64,000 nt of DNA from Rhizobium sp. N324 (GTDB taxonomy: Bacteria > Pseudomonadota > Alphaproteobacteria > Rhizobiales > Rhizobiaceae): positions 62,001-126,000 of the forward strand of contig NZ_CP013631.1 in NCBI RefSeq assembly GCF_001664485.1. Reading direction: 5' to 3'. The first letter of the stretch is position 1. Every line of letters starts with the position of its first letter. The notes under the pieces were generated by a model, which was not told the origin of the DNA, did not search any database, and saw nothing but the letters and a program-made list of their open reading frames with translations. This document shows, one piece after another, positions 20,593-29,806 of this stretch. A program made the position numbers and the translations under genes.

Positions 20593-21897
20593 TCATTCCG
20601 ATGTAAACACACCTTCCCATGCCCGTTCGAGCATGTCGAGCGATGCGTTTTTTGCTATTCCGTTGAAATCGCAGTAAGAACCGACGAAATCCAAAAGATA
20701 TTTCGGATGATAGCAAGAGGCCGGCATATCGCCATTATACTTGCGATCGTAGAACAGGTTCAGGTCTGGATCGCAGACAACCAATCCGTTGCCGCCGGCA
20801 TAGGATTTGAAGATCCTGATATATTCGTCGCGCGACGGCGTGTTCACGAAGATCTTGTATTTCAGACGCCGCAAGCCGGCCTCGTCGGAAAGGTCCTTCG
20901 GGGCGATATTCGTCGAAAATACCACCAGTTCGTCAAAGGGAACCTTGAACTTCTTGCCGGTGTGCAGCGTCAGGAAGTCATAGCCGCGCTCGAGCGGCAC
21001 GATCCAGCGATTGATCAGCGCCTGCGGCGCCACTTGCTGGCGGCCGAAGTCGTCGATGATGAAAACGCCGCCGGATGCCTTCAAATGGATGGGCGCTTCA
21101 TAGATATTCGGTCCGGCGTTGAAGGTGAGATCGAGCTGATCGAGGGTCAATTCCCCGCCCGTCTTGATCACCGGACGGCGGCATTCGATCCAACGCTGAT
21201 CAGCCTTCGGATGGGATTCCGTAGCAGCCTCCGATATGGGCTGATGCACGGCCTCGTCATAGAAACTGATGACATGGCCGCCGACCTCGATGGCGTAAGG
21301 CACCCAGATCGTTTGGCGAAACAGTTGCGACGTCCGCTCGGCGATGCTGGTCTTTCCGTTTCCGGGTGGGCCGTAAAGCAGGATGGAGCGGCCGGAATTG
21401 ATGGCGGGGCCGAGCTTTTCGACCAGGGTGTGCGAGAGCACCAGCCCGGCAAGGCTGTCGGTCAGCCGCTCCGGAGTTACGCGCTCGTCGTGGATGGACT
21501 GCAGACCGACTTGCCGGCAGAAAGCGTCCAGCGACACCGGCGCCGGCCCGGCATATTGGCATTGACGCAACGCCGTATGGGCATATTCAAGCCCCTTCAT
21601 GGAAAGCGCATATCGAATATCGGATCTCACATCCTCGCCAGCCAGGCCGCGCGCCTCGAGATATGCGAGTTTCACCAATTCCTTGATCAGGATATTGGCG
21701 ATCACTTTCGGCAATTTCATGCGCTCAGCCAGATGAGAGGCCGTAGTCGTATCCTGCTCGGCCGCGCATTTGGCCGCCAGCCGAAGCAGGAAAGACGGAT
21801 CCAGTCCGGCTTGTTCCATGCTTGCCGGCGCCATCGGCATGCGCGGATCGAGGGAAATGATCGCGTCGTTTCGGTTCTGTTCGAGCGGATACTGCAT
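20593..21897 (-). CDS. AAA-family ATPase at the end of the Tad operon
   Basis: A 434-residue ATPase. The N-terminal 160 residues look helical, with a winged-helix-like part (SHLAERMKLPKVIANILIKE). Walker A is GPPGNGKTS at 176-184, Walker B FIIDDFG at 279-285, sensor-1 region VVFSTN ending at Asn330, and a likely arginine finger in GLRRLKYKIF. It is not a TadA/CpaF secretion ATPase; it looks like a MoxR-type or chaperone-like AAA protein. Start ATG follows GCGAGGTCGT. It begins 15 bases after tadC, so it is almost surely in the same transcript. Function in piliation is inferred from position only. Confidence 0.8.
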   Translation of the reverse strand: MQYPLEQNRNDAIISLDPRMPMAPASMEQAGLDPSFLLRLAAKCAAEQDTTTASHLAERMKLPKVIANILIKELVKLAYLEARGLAGEDVRSDIRYALSMKGLEYAHTALRQCQYAGPAPVSLDAFCRQVGLQSIHDERVTPERLTDSLAGLVLSHTLVEKLGPAINSGRSILLYGPPGNGKTSIAERTSQLFRQTIWVPYAIEVGGHVISFYDEAVHQPISEAATESHPKADQRWIECRRPVIKTGGELTLDQLDLTFNAGPNIYEAPIHLKASGGVFIIDDFGRQQVAPQALINRWIVPLERGYDFLTLHTGKKFKVPFDELVVFSTNIAPKDLSDEAGLRRLKYKIFVNTPSRDEYIRIFKSYAGGNGLVVCDPDLNLFYDRKYNGDMPASCYHPKYLLDFVGSYCDFNGIAKNASLDMLERAWEGVFTSE

Positions 21898-21912
21898 ACG
21901 ACCTCGCTTGGC

Positions 21913-22857
21913 TCAACCGCCGGGTTTCATGCTGATAAGAAGACTGACGACGCGCATAACGACGGGAACAAGAACGATGATGAGGCTGACCGGAAAAAGG
22001 AAGGCGCCGAGCGGTAGCAGCATTTTGACCGGCAGGGCGTTTGCCTTTTCCTCCGCGCGAACAATACGGATGTCGCGCATTTCCTTGCAGTAGACCCGCA
22101 GCGTCTGCGTTACGCTGGTCCCGAGCTCCTCCGATTGACGAAACAGAACGGAAAGGGCCCGGGCTTCGTCAATCCTCAGGCGGATAGCAAGGTTGGCGAG
22201 CGCCTCGCGCAATCGCCGGCCGCCGCGCACTTCCAGCATCATGATCGACAGATGCAGGCCGAAATCCTGCCGCTTGTCGACGAATTCCCGGGCAACACGG
22301 TTCGCCGCCGCCTCGATGCTCATGCCCGCATCGAGGCAGACGATCAGCATATCCATGAAATCGGGAAAGAGGCGGCGGTACTCCCTCTCCTTGGCAGCGC
22401 CGCGCCGGTCGATATAGATGTTGACCAGTATAAAGGTGGAGCCCGCGGCAAACATGGCAGCGATCAATGTCGCTACCCCTGACATATCAGGCACGACCCA
22501 ATTGAGAGCCCAGACCACCGAGACCATCACGCCGATGCAGACCGCGGCGCGAACCACCTGGAAGGTGGTCACGGCGCCGGCGGCAAAATAGCCCGCCCGG
22601 ATCAGCCGGTTCTGGGTGGAGTTCACATTGGTGTCACGTCGCGTAATCTCGAAATAGCGACGAATTAGGCGGTTTTCCGCCTCGCCGAGATCGGCGATTG
22701 TCGTATCGCCAAGATGGAACTCCTCGCGGGCTGTCGCCGAGCTTTTCGACACCCGAACCGAGACCTCGCGCTGGCGAAAAAACAATTCCGAGGCGGCCGC
22801 AGTAAAGATCAGCACTGCGAAGAAGACGATGAGATAAATTCCATACTCACTCGACAT
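21913..22857 (-). CDS. tadC: Tad pilus inner-membrane platform protein TadC
   Basis: A 314-residue membrane protein with a T2SSF (GspF-type) domain: LFPDFMDMLIVCLDAGMSIE and LFRQSEELGTSVTQTLRVYC are typical TadC signatures, with membrane helices near 5-22, 110-150 and the C-terminal 285-310. With TadB it forms the platform on which CpaF acts to assemble Flp pilin. The ATG at 22857 is 7 bases after the tadB stop; a 15-codon upstream extension would overlap tadB. Confidence 0.92.
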   Translation of the reverse strand: MSSEYGIYLIVFFAVLIFTAAASELFFRQREVSVRVSKSSATAREEFHLGDTTIADLGEAENRLIRRYFEITRRDTNVNSTQNRLIRAGYFAAGAVTTFQVVRAAVCIGVMVSVVWALNWVVPDMSGVATLIAAMFAAGSTFILVNIYIDRRGAAKEREYRRLFPDFMDMLIVCLDAGMSIEAAANRVAREFVDKRQDFGLHLSIMMLEVRGGRRLREALANLAIRLRIDEARALSVLFRQSEELGTSVTQTLRVYCKEMRDIRIVRAEEKANALPVKMLLPLGAFLFPVSLIIVLVPVVMRVVSLLISMKPGG

Positions 22858-22864
22858 GACCGCC

Positions 22865-23818
22865 TCAGTACTCGAAGTTGACCATCTTGTAGAGAATGAC
22901 ATTCCCGATCGCCATGACGGCCAGCAGCGCGGTCACCACGACGGCTCCGTGGCCGCTCTCCCAGACGGGATCGAAGTAGGTCGGCGACAACATCTTGATC
23001 ATCGCGTAGAGCAGAAACGGATACATCGACATGAAGATCGCCGTGATGCGTCCTTCCGAGGAAATCGCCTTGACCTTTGCCTTCAGCATCGACCGGTCTC
23101 GCAGCGTCTTCGAAAGGTTCTGCAGGATCTCCACGAGGTTTCCGCCGGTTCCCGCCTGGACGCTCAGCGATATCGCAAGCAGGTTCAGATCCTCGACGCC
23201 GACGCGGTCCGCCAGGTTGACCAGCGCATCGTCCAGCGTCACGCCGTAGGTGAGTTCATCCGAGAGCAGACCGAATTCGGTGCCGATCGGATCAGGCATC
23301 TCGCGCGCCACCAAAGAAATCGCCGCCGGCAGCGGATGGCCGGCGGCCAGGCTGCGATTGGCGACATCGAGCGCTTCGGGAAGCTTCAGTTCGAATTTCC
23401 TCATGCGGCGTGCCCGGGCACGCCAGACGACGAGTGCAGGGACGAGGAGGCCGACGAGAAGAAAGACAGGGATCCTGAACAGCGTGCTCGGCACGAGGAA
23501 CTGAACGATCAGCCACGTCAGAAGTGCGCCCGCGATCGCGAAGATAGCAAATCGCCTGGCATCGAACTTGATCCCCGACTGGGCGTAGAACCGCAGCAGC
23601 CGCTGCATCACCGGGGTTTGCCGCCAACTGGTTGCGGCGCCGCGTTCCTTCAGCATATCGCTATAGGTCTTGCGATGATCATCGCTGACCTCGAGCAAGC
23701 TCAGCCGATGGTTCACGGCGCGGTGGCGTTCGGATGTCTTGAAGTAGCCGCGCAGTATCGCTTCGACGGCAACAAGGGCGGCGGTGAAAACGGCCGCGTA
23801 AAGGAGAAGCAGGGTCAT
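22865..23818 (-). CDS. tadB: Tad pilus inner-membrane platform protein TadB
   Basis: A 317-residue GspF-type protein. Membrane helices occur near 2-20, 90-130 and 260-310; the T2SSF core contains PEALDVANRSLAAGHPLPAA and LSVQAGTGGNLVEILQNL. It partners TadC and receives the CpaF ATPase. Its start overlaps the cpaF stop as ATGA, so translation is coupled. Length is normal for TadB. Confidence 0.93.
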   Translation of the reverse strand: MTLLLLYAAVFTAALVAVEAILRGYFKTSERHRAVNHRLSLLEVSDDHRKTYSDMLKERGAATSWRQTPVMQRLLRFYAQSGIKFDARRFAIFAIAGALLTWLIVQFLVPSTLFRIPVFLLVGLLVPALVVWRARARRMRKFELKLPEALDVANRSLAAGHPLPAAISLVAREMPDPIGTEFGLLSDELTYGVTLDDALVNLADRVGVEDLNLLAISLSVQAGTGGNLVEILQNLSKTLRDRSMLKAKVKAISSEGRITAIFMSMYPFLLYAMIKMLSPTYFDPVWESGHGAVVVTALLAVMAIGNVILYKMVNFEY

Positions 23819-25260
23819 TGAACAGGTCCCGTCTGCAGCGGTTTGCCGGGATCGAAAATCGTCACGGGGATCTCGATCCCGAGTTCGGCAAATTCCTCGA
23901 CGAAGCGCGGCCGGATGCCGGTGGCGCGGAATTCTCCATGGATCCGCCCGCCTTCATCGGTGCCGATTTTCTTGAATTTCATAATCTCCTGCATCTGCAC
24001 GACTTCACCTTCCATGCCGGTGATCTCGGAAATCGAGACAACTTTGCGGGTGCCGTCGCTCAGGCGCTGGACCTGCACGATCATGGTGATGGCCGACGAG
24101 ATCTGCGAGCGAATGCTGATCTGCGACATCGGCATCCCGGCCATGCCGACCATCTGCTCAAGCCGGCCGACGGCGTCGCGCGGCGTATTGGCGTGAATGG
24201 TCGTCATCGACCCCTCGTGACCGGTATTCATCGCCTGCAGCATATCGAAGGCTTCGTCGCCGCGGACTTCGCCGACGATGATGCGGTCGGGACGCATGCG
24301 CAGGGCGTTTTTCAAAAGTTCGCGTTGCCGGATCTCGTTGCGTCCGTCGAGCGTCGGCGGCCGGGTCTCCAAACGCCCGACATGCGGCTGCTGCAGTTGA
24401 AGCTCGGCCGCATCCTCGATGGTGATCAGGCGCTCCTTCGGAGAAATCTGCGACGAAAGCGCGTTCAGCAAGGTGGTCTTGCCGGAACCGGTGCCGCCCG
24501 AAATGACCATCGACACCTTGCCCTTGACCGCGGCGCTGAGAAGGATGCGCATCGCATCGGCCATGGCGCCATATTGCACGAGGCGCTCCATCGTCAGCGG
24601 CTTGCGGGTGAATTTACGGATGGAGACGAGCGGTCCATCGACCGAGATCGGCCGGATGGCGACGTTGACACGCGAGCCATCCTTGAGGCGGGCGTCGACC
24701 ATCGGCGTCGACTCGTCGACGCGGCGGCCGACCGCCGAGACGATCTTGTTGATCACCCGAAGCAGATGGTCCTCGTCCTTGAACCGCACGGCGGTGCTCT
24801 CGAGCTTGCCGCTCCGCTCGACATAGACGCTGTTGTAACCGTTGATAAGAATATCTGCGATCGTGTCGTCGGCCAGCAGCGGCTCGATCGGTCCGAGCCC
24901 CAGCATCTCGTCGGTGATATCGCGGATCAGATCATTGATTTCCTTGGCATTGAGCGGAAAGTTGTTGGTCCGGATATAATCCTTGACCAATGGCCGGATC
25001 TCGGTGGCGATCTCCTCGTTGTCGAGTGTGTCGAGGATCCCGAGATTGATGCGATCGAGCAGGTAACGGTGCAGATTGACCCGCTCGGAAACCATGTCCG
25101 GCCCGAGCGAAGCCTCTTCCTCCCTCGCCGTGGCGCCCTCAGAGGCCGGTTGGTTGGGCATGGCTTGAGCCGCGCCAATCAAAGACAGTTCGGCCGCCTC
25201 CGGATGTTCCCGCTTTTCCGGCTCCTGCCTGTAGAAACGCCCCATGATACCGCTCGCCAT
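23815..25260 (-). CDS. cpaF: Tad pilus assembly ATPase CpaF/TadA
   Basis: A 481-residue secretion ATPase of the VirB11/GspE superfamily. An N-terminal variable region (1-60) precedes the helical N-domain; Walker A is GGTGSGKT at 255-262; [20 protein letters not shown] gives the Walker B/Asp-box region, and TIHAN the His box. It powers assembly of the Flp pilus. The ATG at 25260 follows AGGGG at a proper distance; a GTG three codons earlier abuts that site. The L,D-transpeptidase gene ends 16 bases upstream. Confidence 0.95.
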   Translation of the reverse strand: MASGIMGRFYRQEPEKREHPEAAELSLIGAAQAMPNQPASEGATAREEEASLGPDMVSERVNLHRYLLDRINLGILDTLDNEEIATEIRPLVKDYIRTNNFPLNAKEINDLIRDITDEMLGLGPIEPLLADDTIADILINGYNSVYVERSGKLESTAVRFKDEDHLLRVINKIVSAVGRRVDESTPMVDARLKDGSRVNVAIRPISVDGPLVSIRKFTRKPLTMERLVQYGAMADAMRILLSAAVKGKVSMVISGGTGSGKTTLLNALSSQISPKERLITIEDAAELQLQQPHVGRLETRPPTLDGRNEIRQRELLKNALRMRPDRIIVGEVRGDEAFDMLQAMNTGHEGSMTTIHANTPRDAVGRLEQMVGMAGMPMSQISIRSQISSAITMIVQVQRLSDGTRKVVSISEITGMEGEVVQMQEIMKFKKIGTDEGGRIHGEFRATGIRPRFVEEFAELGIEIPVTIFDPGKPLQTGPVQ

Positions 25261-25276
25261 GCGTCCCACCCCTGAA

Positions 25277-25849
25277 CTATTTTACAATGACCGTGGAACC
25301 GACCTTCACCCTCTCATAGAGATCGATGACGTCGGCATTGCTCATGCGAAAACAGCCCGATGAGGCGAAACCGCCGACCGTCGACTGCTCGTTCGTTCCA
25401 TGAATGCGGTAGAGCGTGTCGGCCCCGCCCTTGTAGAGATAGATCCCGCGAGCACCCAAAGGATTGAGCGGCCCGGCGGGCACCAGATCCGGAAGTCCGG
25501 CTGCGCGCGCCTTCATCTCGGCAGGCGGGCGCCAGTCGGGCCACTCTGCCTTGCGTCCGACCTTGACGGTACCGCTCCAGCGAAACCCGTCTCGTCCGAC
25601 GCCGATTTTGTACCGGATAGCGCGTCCTTCGGAGATGACGAGATCCAGCGTGCGGTTGCTACTGACGATGACGATTGTCCCGGCCGCGTAGCTTTTTTCG
25701 ATCGTCACCACGGCGCTTGTCGTCGGCCCGAGGCTGCGTGGCACAAGCCCGGCTGCCGCGGCATTTCCGGCGGGGGCCAGAATTGCCAAAACGGCAAGGC
25801 CGGCACCGGTTGCGCGGGATCTTATACGCCCACTGTCGATCGCCCTCAT
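25277..25849 (-). CDS. L,D-transpeptidase (YkuD domain) inside the Tad operon
   Basis: A 190-residue secreted enzyme. A signal peptide ends near AGNAAAA (about residue 33). The catalytic YkuD domain shows IHGTNEQS with His150 and SSGCFRM with nucleophile Cys166 and Arg168; the position usually His in SHGC is Ser164, a change I know from other family members. It would form or edit 3-3 peptide cross-links, or attach proteins to peptidoglycan, in the periplasm. Its start overlaps the cpaE stop as ATGA, and cpaF starts 16 bases after its stop, so it is embedded in the pilus operon. Wall remodelling for pilus passage is a plausible role. Confidence 0.9.
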   Translation of the reverse strand: MRAIDSGRIRSRATGAGLAVLAILAPAGNAAAAGLVPRSLGPTTSAVVTIEKSYAAGTIVIVSSNRTLDLVISEGRAIRYKIGVGRDGFRWSGTVKVGRKAEWPDWRPPAEMKARAAGLPDLVPAGPLNPLGARGIYLYKGGADTLYRIHGTNEQSTVGGFASSGCFRMSNADVIDLYERVKVGSTVIVK

Positions 25850-26988
25850 CGCACCAGCGCCCCAAGTTTGCCGACCGCGCCGCAGAAGCGCGCCCGGGAA
25901 TTCACTTGAAATGGCAGCACGCCGCGATTGACCGCCTCGCTCAAAGTCTCCCAGTCATCCCCGATGACATGCGTCGGGATCTCCTTGAATATCTTTTCCG
26001 TTTGTTGTCGGCGCAGGCCGAGGCCGAAAAGCTTGGAGCGGTATTTGTTGATGACGATGAATATCTGATCCGCACTGCCCCGCAGCCGCACCAGATTGGC
26101 AAACAGATCCTTGGCTTGAGAAAGCGCAGGCACCGTCATTTCCGTGACGATGCAGACGCTGTTGACCGACGTGAGCACCTCGTATTTCCACGGCGTGTCA
26201 TAATAGGGAACGTCGATGATCGTGTGATCGCTCTCGAAGGCGGCCACGTCGAGCATGCGCAGCACGAGTTCACGGCCCTTCGGCGCCAGAAGCACGGATG
26301 GCTGCTTGAAGGACAGCAGCGAAAAGCCGCCCGAATGCCGCTTTCTGACCAGATCGATGAATTCCAGATCGACCCGGGACGGATTGGCGATGACCGGTTT
26401 CAAGTCGTAGTCGTTGACGAGGTTGAGGTAATAGCCAAGCGTTCCGGAGCAGAAATCCGTGTCGAACAAGTCGATCCGCGGCGTGGAATTCTTGATTGGC
26501 TGGGCCAGCACATGCGCAAGCGACGAGGCGATCACGCTGGCGCCTGCGCCGCCGACGGCCGAGACCACGGCATGCACCCGGCTGTCGCTCGCGCCGGTGC
26601 CCGGCGCATGGGTGGAGATCATGTCGATCAGTGCGCGGCGCTCGAGCGGCTTCTTCAGCCAGTCATTGCCGTTCAGGCGAAAGAGCAGCCGCAGCATGTC
26701 GTCCGGCAGGTCTTCGGAAACGACGACCAGCGGAATGTCCCGATAGCTGGTGCGAAACGTGAAAAGCTCCGGCTGCTGCAGCAATTTCCCATTGTCGACG
26801 TCGAGAACGATAAGGTCGAACTGCGCCGGATCGAACCGGCCCTTTTCCGCGAGCGCCTTCAGCGCGAGATGGCGGACATCGTAACGTGACAACGACCCGA
26901 ACGTATCGAGCATGAAGCTCGCTGCAGCCGCGTCGTCGGAAAGGACCAGGATCTTGGTAGATGCGGCAATGTTCATGTGCGCTGTCAT
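25846..26988 (-). CDS. cpaE: Pilus localisation ATPase-like protein CpaE/TadZ
   Basis: A 380-residue protein with an N-terminal receiver-like domain (about 10-125; LIVLDVDNG, LVVVSEDLPDD) and a C-terminal MinD/ParA-like domain. The P-loop is degenerate: GGAGAS at 146-151 lacks the lysines of KGGxGKT/S, as in the atypical TadZ group. FDTDFCSGTLGYYLNL and IIDVPYYDTP match the family. It places the pilus machine at the cell pole. RBS AGGAAAG precedes the ATG at 26988. Overlap with the L,D-transpeptidase start couples the two. Confidence 0.92.
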   Translation of the reverse strand: MTAHMNIAASTKILVLSDDAAAASFMLDTFGSLSRYDVRHLALKALAEKGRFDPAQFDLIVLDVDNGKLLQQPELFTFRTSYRDIPLVVVSEDLPDDMLRLLFRLNGNDWLKKPLERRALIDMISTHAPGTGASDSRVHAVVSAVGGAGASVIASSLAHVLAQPIKNSTPRIDLFDTDFCSGTLGYYLNLVNDYDLKPVIANPSRVDLEFIDLVRKRHSGGFSLLSFKQPSVLLAPKGRELVLRMLDVAAFESDHTIIDVPYYDTPWKYEVLTSVNSVCIVTEMTVPALSQAKDLFANLVRLRGSADQIFIVINKYRSKLFGLGLRRQQTEKIFKEIPTHVIGDDWETLSEAVNRGVLPFQVNSRARFCGAVGKLGALVR

Positions 26989-27017
26989 TTTCGCTTTCCT
27001 ACGCGTAAATTAAGGAG

Positions 27018-27644
27018 TCAGCAGGTGGAGCACGTCTTCAGATCTTCCGTCGTGATCGTCACCGGGTGGGCCGGGATGGTGACGTCGTTCAGTCCCAACA
27101 GGCCGCCGAGCACCGGCAGATCGAAGGTGATATCGCGCACCTCGAGCCGCATCGTCAGCACAGGCCCGTCCGGCCGGCCCCAATAGCCGAGCCCCGATCG
27201 CTGATAGGTGACCATCAGCTTATCCGGGGTGATGCGCCAGTTGAGGTCGCAAATGCCGGGGTGAGGATCGGTTCCCGCGTTGCAGACGCCGTCGCTTCCG
27301 AGCACAATCCGGTTCAATGCCGCCGTACTGCAGTTCGCAAGAGCTGGTCCGCAAGTCGAGGATATCGTGGCATCGTTCGGCGCCGCTTTGCCGTTGTTGA
27401 GCGGATCGGCAGCGTCGGTTGGGAAAGCGGCATTGAAATTCGTCGTCAACGGATCGGATACGGCCGCCAGGCGAGCACCATATTGCAGCGCCTTGACCGT
27501 CTGGTTCCACTGCGACATGGCATAGCCGAACTCGATGAAGGCGGCGAACACCAGCATGACGATCGGAAAGGTCAGCAATGCTTCGACGAGGCTGACACCG
27601 CTGTTATCCTGCCAGAATGCCTTGATTGCCCTAGGGATCACCAT
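27018..27644 (-). CDS. tadE: TadE-like pseudopilin
   Basis: A 208-residue minor pilin-like protein. The N-terminus carries the class IV prepilin-like site SG/VSLVEALLTFPIVM with Glu at +5 and a hydrophobic helix to about residue 42. The rest is a secreted domain with several cysteines (CGPALANC, VCNAG, GICDLN, CSTC end) that may form disulfides. CpaA would process it. Its start overlaps the end of the next upstream gene by 7 bases. It is longer than typical TadE, the extra part being the Cys-containing C-terminal half. Confidence 0.85.
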   Translation of the reverse strand: MVIPRAIKAFWQDNSGVSLVEALLTFPIVMLVFAAFIEFGYAMSQWNQTVKALQYGARLAAVSDPLTTNFNAAFPTDAADPLNNGKAAPNDATISSTCGPALANCSTAALNRIVLGSDGVCNAGTDPHPGICDLNWRITPDKLMVTYQRSGLGYWGRPDGPVLTMRLEVRDITFDLPVLGGLLGLNDVTIPAHPVTITTEDLKTCSTC

Positions 27645-28117
27645 CCGATGTACCTCTCTTCATGGAAGGAACTGATGGTGATGGCGTCGATTCCGAGAAA
27701 GCTGAACACCGGCGAACTCTGGTAGAGATGAGCCGTGGAAATGGTGATGTTCCCATCCGCATCGGGTGCGGTGATGGTGATGTCGGCAGGGTTGGTCCAG
27801 CCGGGGACGCGGGGTGTGGCGCCTGCCGCGGGCGTTTGCGTTCCGTAAAAGGCGATCGTCTTCGCAGTCGCCTGATTGCAGGTCGGCACATAGGTTCCCG
27901 ACAGCGGCCGGCATCGCGAGAGGTAACGCCCCGCATCGCGCAAGCCTGCGTCGATCTGCATACGCTCCCAGAAGATACTGCCGAATTCTAGTATTCCAGC
28001 CGCAAAGAGCGTCACGAAGGGGATGGCGAGCAGCGCTTCGGCAAGCACCGCGCCTTCCTCCTGCCGCCAGAAGCCTGGGCAAAGCCGATGCCGGATAAAG
28101 TTGCGGAGCGCCATCAT
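27638..28117 (-). CDS. tadF: TadE/TadF-like pseudopilin
   Basis: A 159-residue relative of the neighbouring pseudopilin: EEG/AVLAEALLAIPFVTLF with Glu at +5 and a membrane helix at about 20-45, then a small secreted domain. In Tad loci TadE and TadF are processed by the prepilin peptidase and are needed for pilus assembly. Gene order (after tadG, before tadE) supports TadF; sequence alone only supports the TadE/F superfamily. Start overlaps tadG stop as ATGA. Confidence 0.83.
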   Translation of the reverse strand: MMALRNFIRHRLCPGFWRQEEGAVLAEALLAIPFVTLFAAGILEFGSIFWERMQIDAGLRDAGRYLSRCRPLSGTYVPTCNQATAKTIAFYGTQTPAAGATPRVPGWTNPADITITAPDADGNITISTAHLYQSSPVFSFLGIDAITISSFHEERYIGW

Positions 28118-29715
28118 CTGACCAGTTCCGCTTCTTCCCGCAGGAATTCGTCCAGCGTCCCGCGGCCACCCATGCCCGAGATGTCGATCACCTCGAGCGA
28201 AAGATAGCGCTCGCTACCGGCCTTGATCGCCGGTTTGGTCATGAACATGCGCGCAAAGGCAACCGCCTGCGTCTGTTTCTGACCATTCAGATGGCCCACC
28301 GATGCCTCGTAGCCGCAATTGACGATTGCGGCGAAAATCTCTCGGCGATCGCCGTACTCGCTACCCGTGTAGTTCGAGAGAGCAGGTCCCGAATAGCACT
28401 GACCGCCGCCGGTCGTCGGCGTACCGACCTCGCCGTTCGCAGAGGCATGGTTGAGCAGCGCCGCGGTATTGAGCTCGTAACGATAGACATCATAGGCAGA
28501 GGGCCGGCTCGGCGTTCCGGTGGCCCCCGGGGGATAGCTGGAATAGTTGCCGAGGATCGCGCTGACCGACGGCGCCGTGCCTCCCTGGGCGACACTCCAG
28601 TAGTTTGCGTAGTTCCAATTGTTGCCGGTGCTGATCTTGCCGCCGCCGAGGGGGCTCATGGTTGCGCCGTAGCCCAAAGGCACCGCCTTGGTGACATCGC
28701 CGACCGTGCTGCCGACCATCGCCGGGTCGTAGCCTTTGCAGCCGTTCTGCCCTGTTTGCTTTTGCGCGGAGCGGACGTTCTGGGCCGGGCGATAGCGGCT
28801 GTCCCCGCGCGAGCCCTTGAACGACCCCTCATAAATACCGAAGCGCGTATTGACGCCAGCTTCAACGGGTCCTGCCATGGCACCCGTCTTGGTATCGAGG
28901 CTGTCCTGGGTATAACAGGCCCCCGGATTGCCGGTGGCCAGAGCCTCTGCCATCACGTTCGCACCATTGCCCAGCGGCGTCCGCAGGAATCCGAAATTGC
29001 CAGGCCCGGGATTGGCGGAGGACGTGCTGTACATTTCGATCTGTCGGCCGTAGAGATTGCCAGCCGCGAAGTTGGTGTGGAGATCCGTCGCCGCCTGCTG
29101 GCTGGCGGCCTCGCTCGTATTGCCCGCCGGCTCGTAGGGATTGCAGATAAAGATCGGCGTCACGTCGCAGGCGCTGGCGTGGTATACCGCCACGGCATCG
29201 GCAGCGATGTTGATTGTGCTGCGGGTAAAGCCGACCGGGACCGGAAAGATCGTCTGCATCGCCTGCGGCTTGGCGATGACCCAGGCGTAGGACGCTTCGC
29301 TGGCCACTGTCGTTTCCATCGAAGACGGGATCGGCGTATCGTCGTTGGCCGGGATGTTCTTCAGAAAGAGCACTGTGACCGTGCTGCCGGCGTCGTTTCC
29401 GGCGTCATAGGTGACGCTGATGTGCGAGCCGAGCGACATGCCGGCCCCGCCTCCGGAAAAAGCCGCGCTATTGGCGATTTTCTCGATCGCCGTCTGCGCC
29501 CTCGAAATGGCATCGTCGCGGCCATCGAGTTCGCGGGCTCCGGCCAGTGCCATCGCATCGACCGCGTTCTGGAGATCGGTATGCAGGTTGCTGCTGCGGC
29601 CGACATCGATGACCAGCAGCGAAAAACCGAGAAGCATGGGCATGGCGATGAGCGTCAAGGCGATGACATAGCCACGATGATCATTCCAGAACCGTCTGAC
29701 AACCCTGCTCAGCAT
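28114..29715 (-). CDS. tadG: TadG-like pilus protein
   Basis: A 533-residue protein with a N-terminal membrane helix in HRG/YVIALTLIAMPMLLGF. The Glu at +5 seen in TadE/F is absent, which fits TadG, a protein not clearly processed. DVGR and LQNAVDAMALAGARELDGR are typical of the TadG/Flp-associated family. The large periplasmic part is Gly/Ser/Asn-rich with paired cysteines. It probably anchors or aligns the machine between the membranes. It is the first of the tadG-F-E set, separated by 91 bases from the small lipoprotein gene upstream. Confidence 0.85.
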   Translation of the reverse strand: MLSRVVRRFWNDHRGYVIALTLIAMPMLLGFSLLVIDVGRSSNLHTDLQNAVDAMALAGARELDGRDDAISRAQTAIEKIANSAAFSGGGAGMSLGSHISVTYDAGNDAGSTVTVLFLKNIPANDDTPIPSSMETTVASEASYAWVIAKPQAMQTIFPVPVGFTRSTINIAADAVAVYHASACDVTPIFICNPYEPAGNTSEAASQQAATDLHTNFAAGNLYGRQIEMYSTSSANPGPGNFGFLRTPLGNGANVMAEALATGNPGACYTQDSLDTKTGAMAGPVEAGVNTRFGIYEGSFKGSRGDSRYRPAQNVRSAQKQTGQNGCKGYDPAMVGSTVGDVTKAVPLGYGATMSPLGGGKISTGNNWNYANYWSVAQGGTAPSVSAILGNYSSYPPGATGTPSRPSAYDVYRYELNTAALLNHASANGEVGTPTTGGGQCYSGPALSNYTGSEYGDRREIFAAIVNCGYEASVGHLNGQKQTQAVAFARMFMTKPAIKAGSERYLSLEVIDISGMGGRGTLDEFLREEAELVR

Positions 29716-29806
29716 TGGCCTACCCCATCACGGCTTTCGCCGTGACGACCCTGTTTCGTGCATTTCCCCTTCCGGCGCGCTGCCGCCGTTCATGCCTTTC
29801 GAACGG

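Noticed and set aside
23818..25275. 485-codon plus-strand frame
   Set aside because: Mirror of cpaF; no family features.
28291..29745. 484-codon plus-strand frame
   Set aside because: Mirror of tadG; composition only reflects codon bias.
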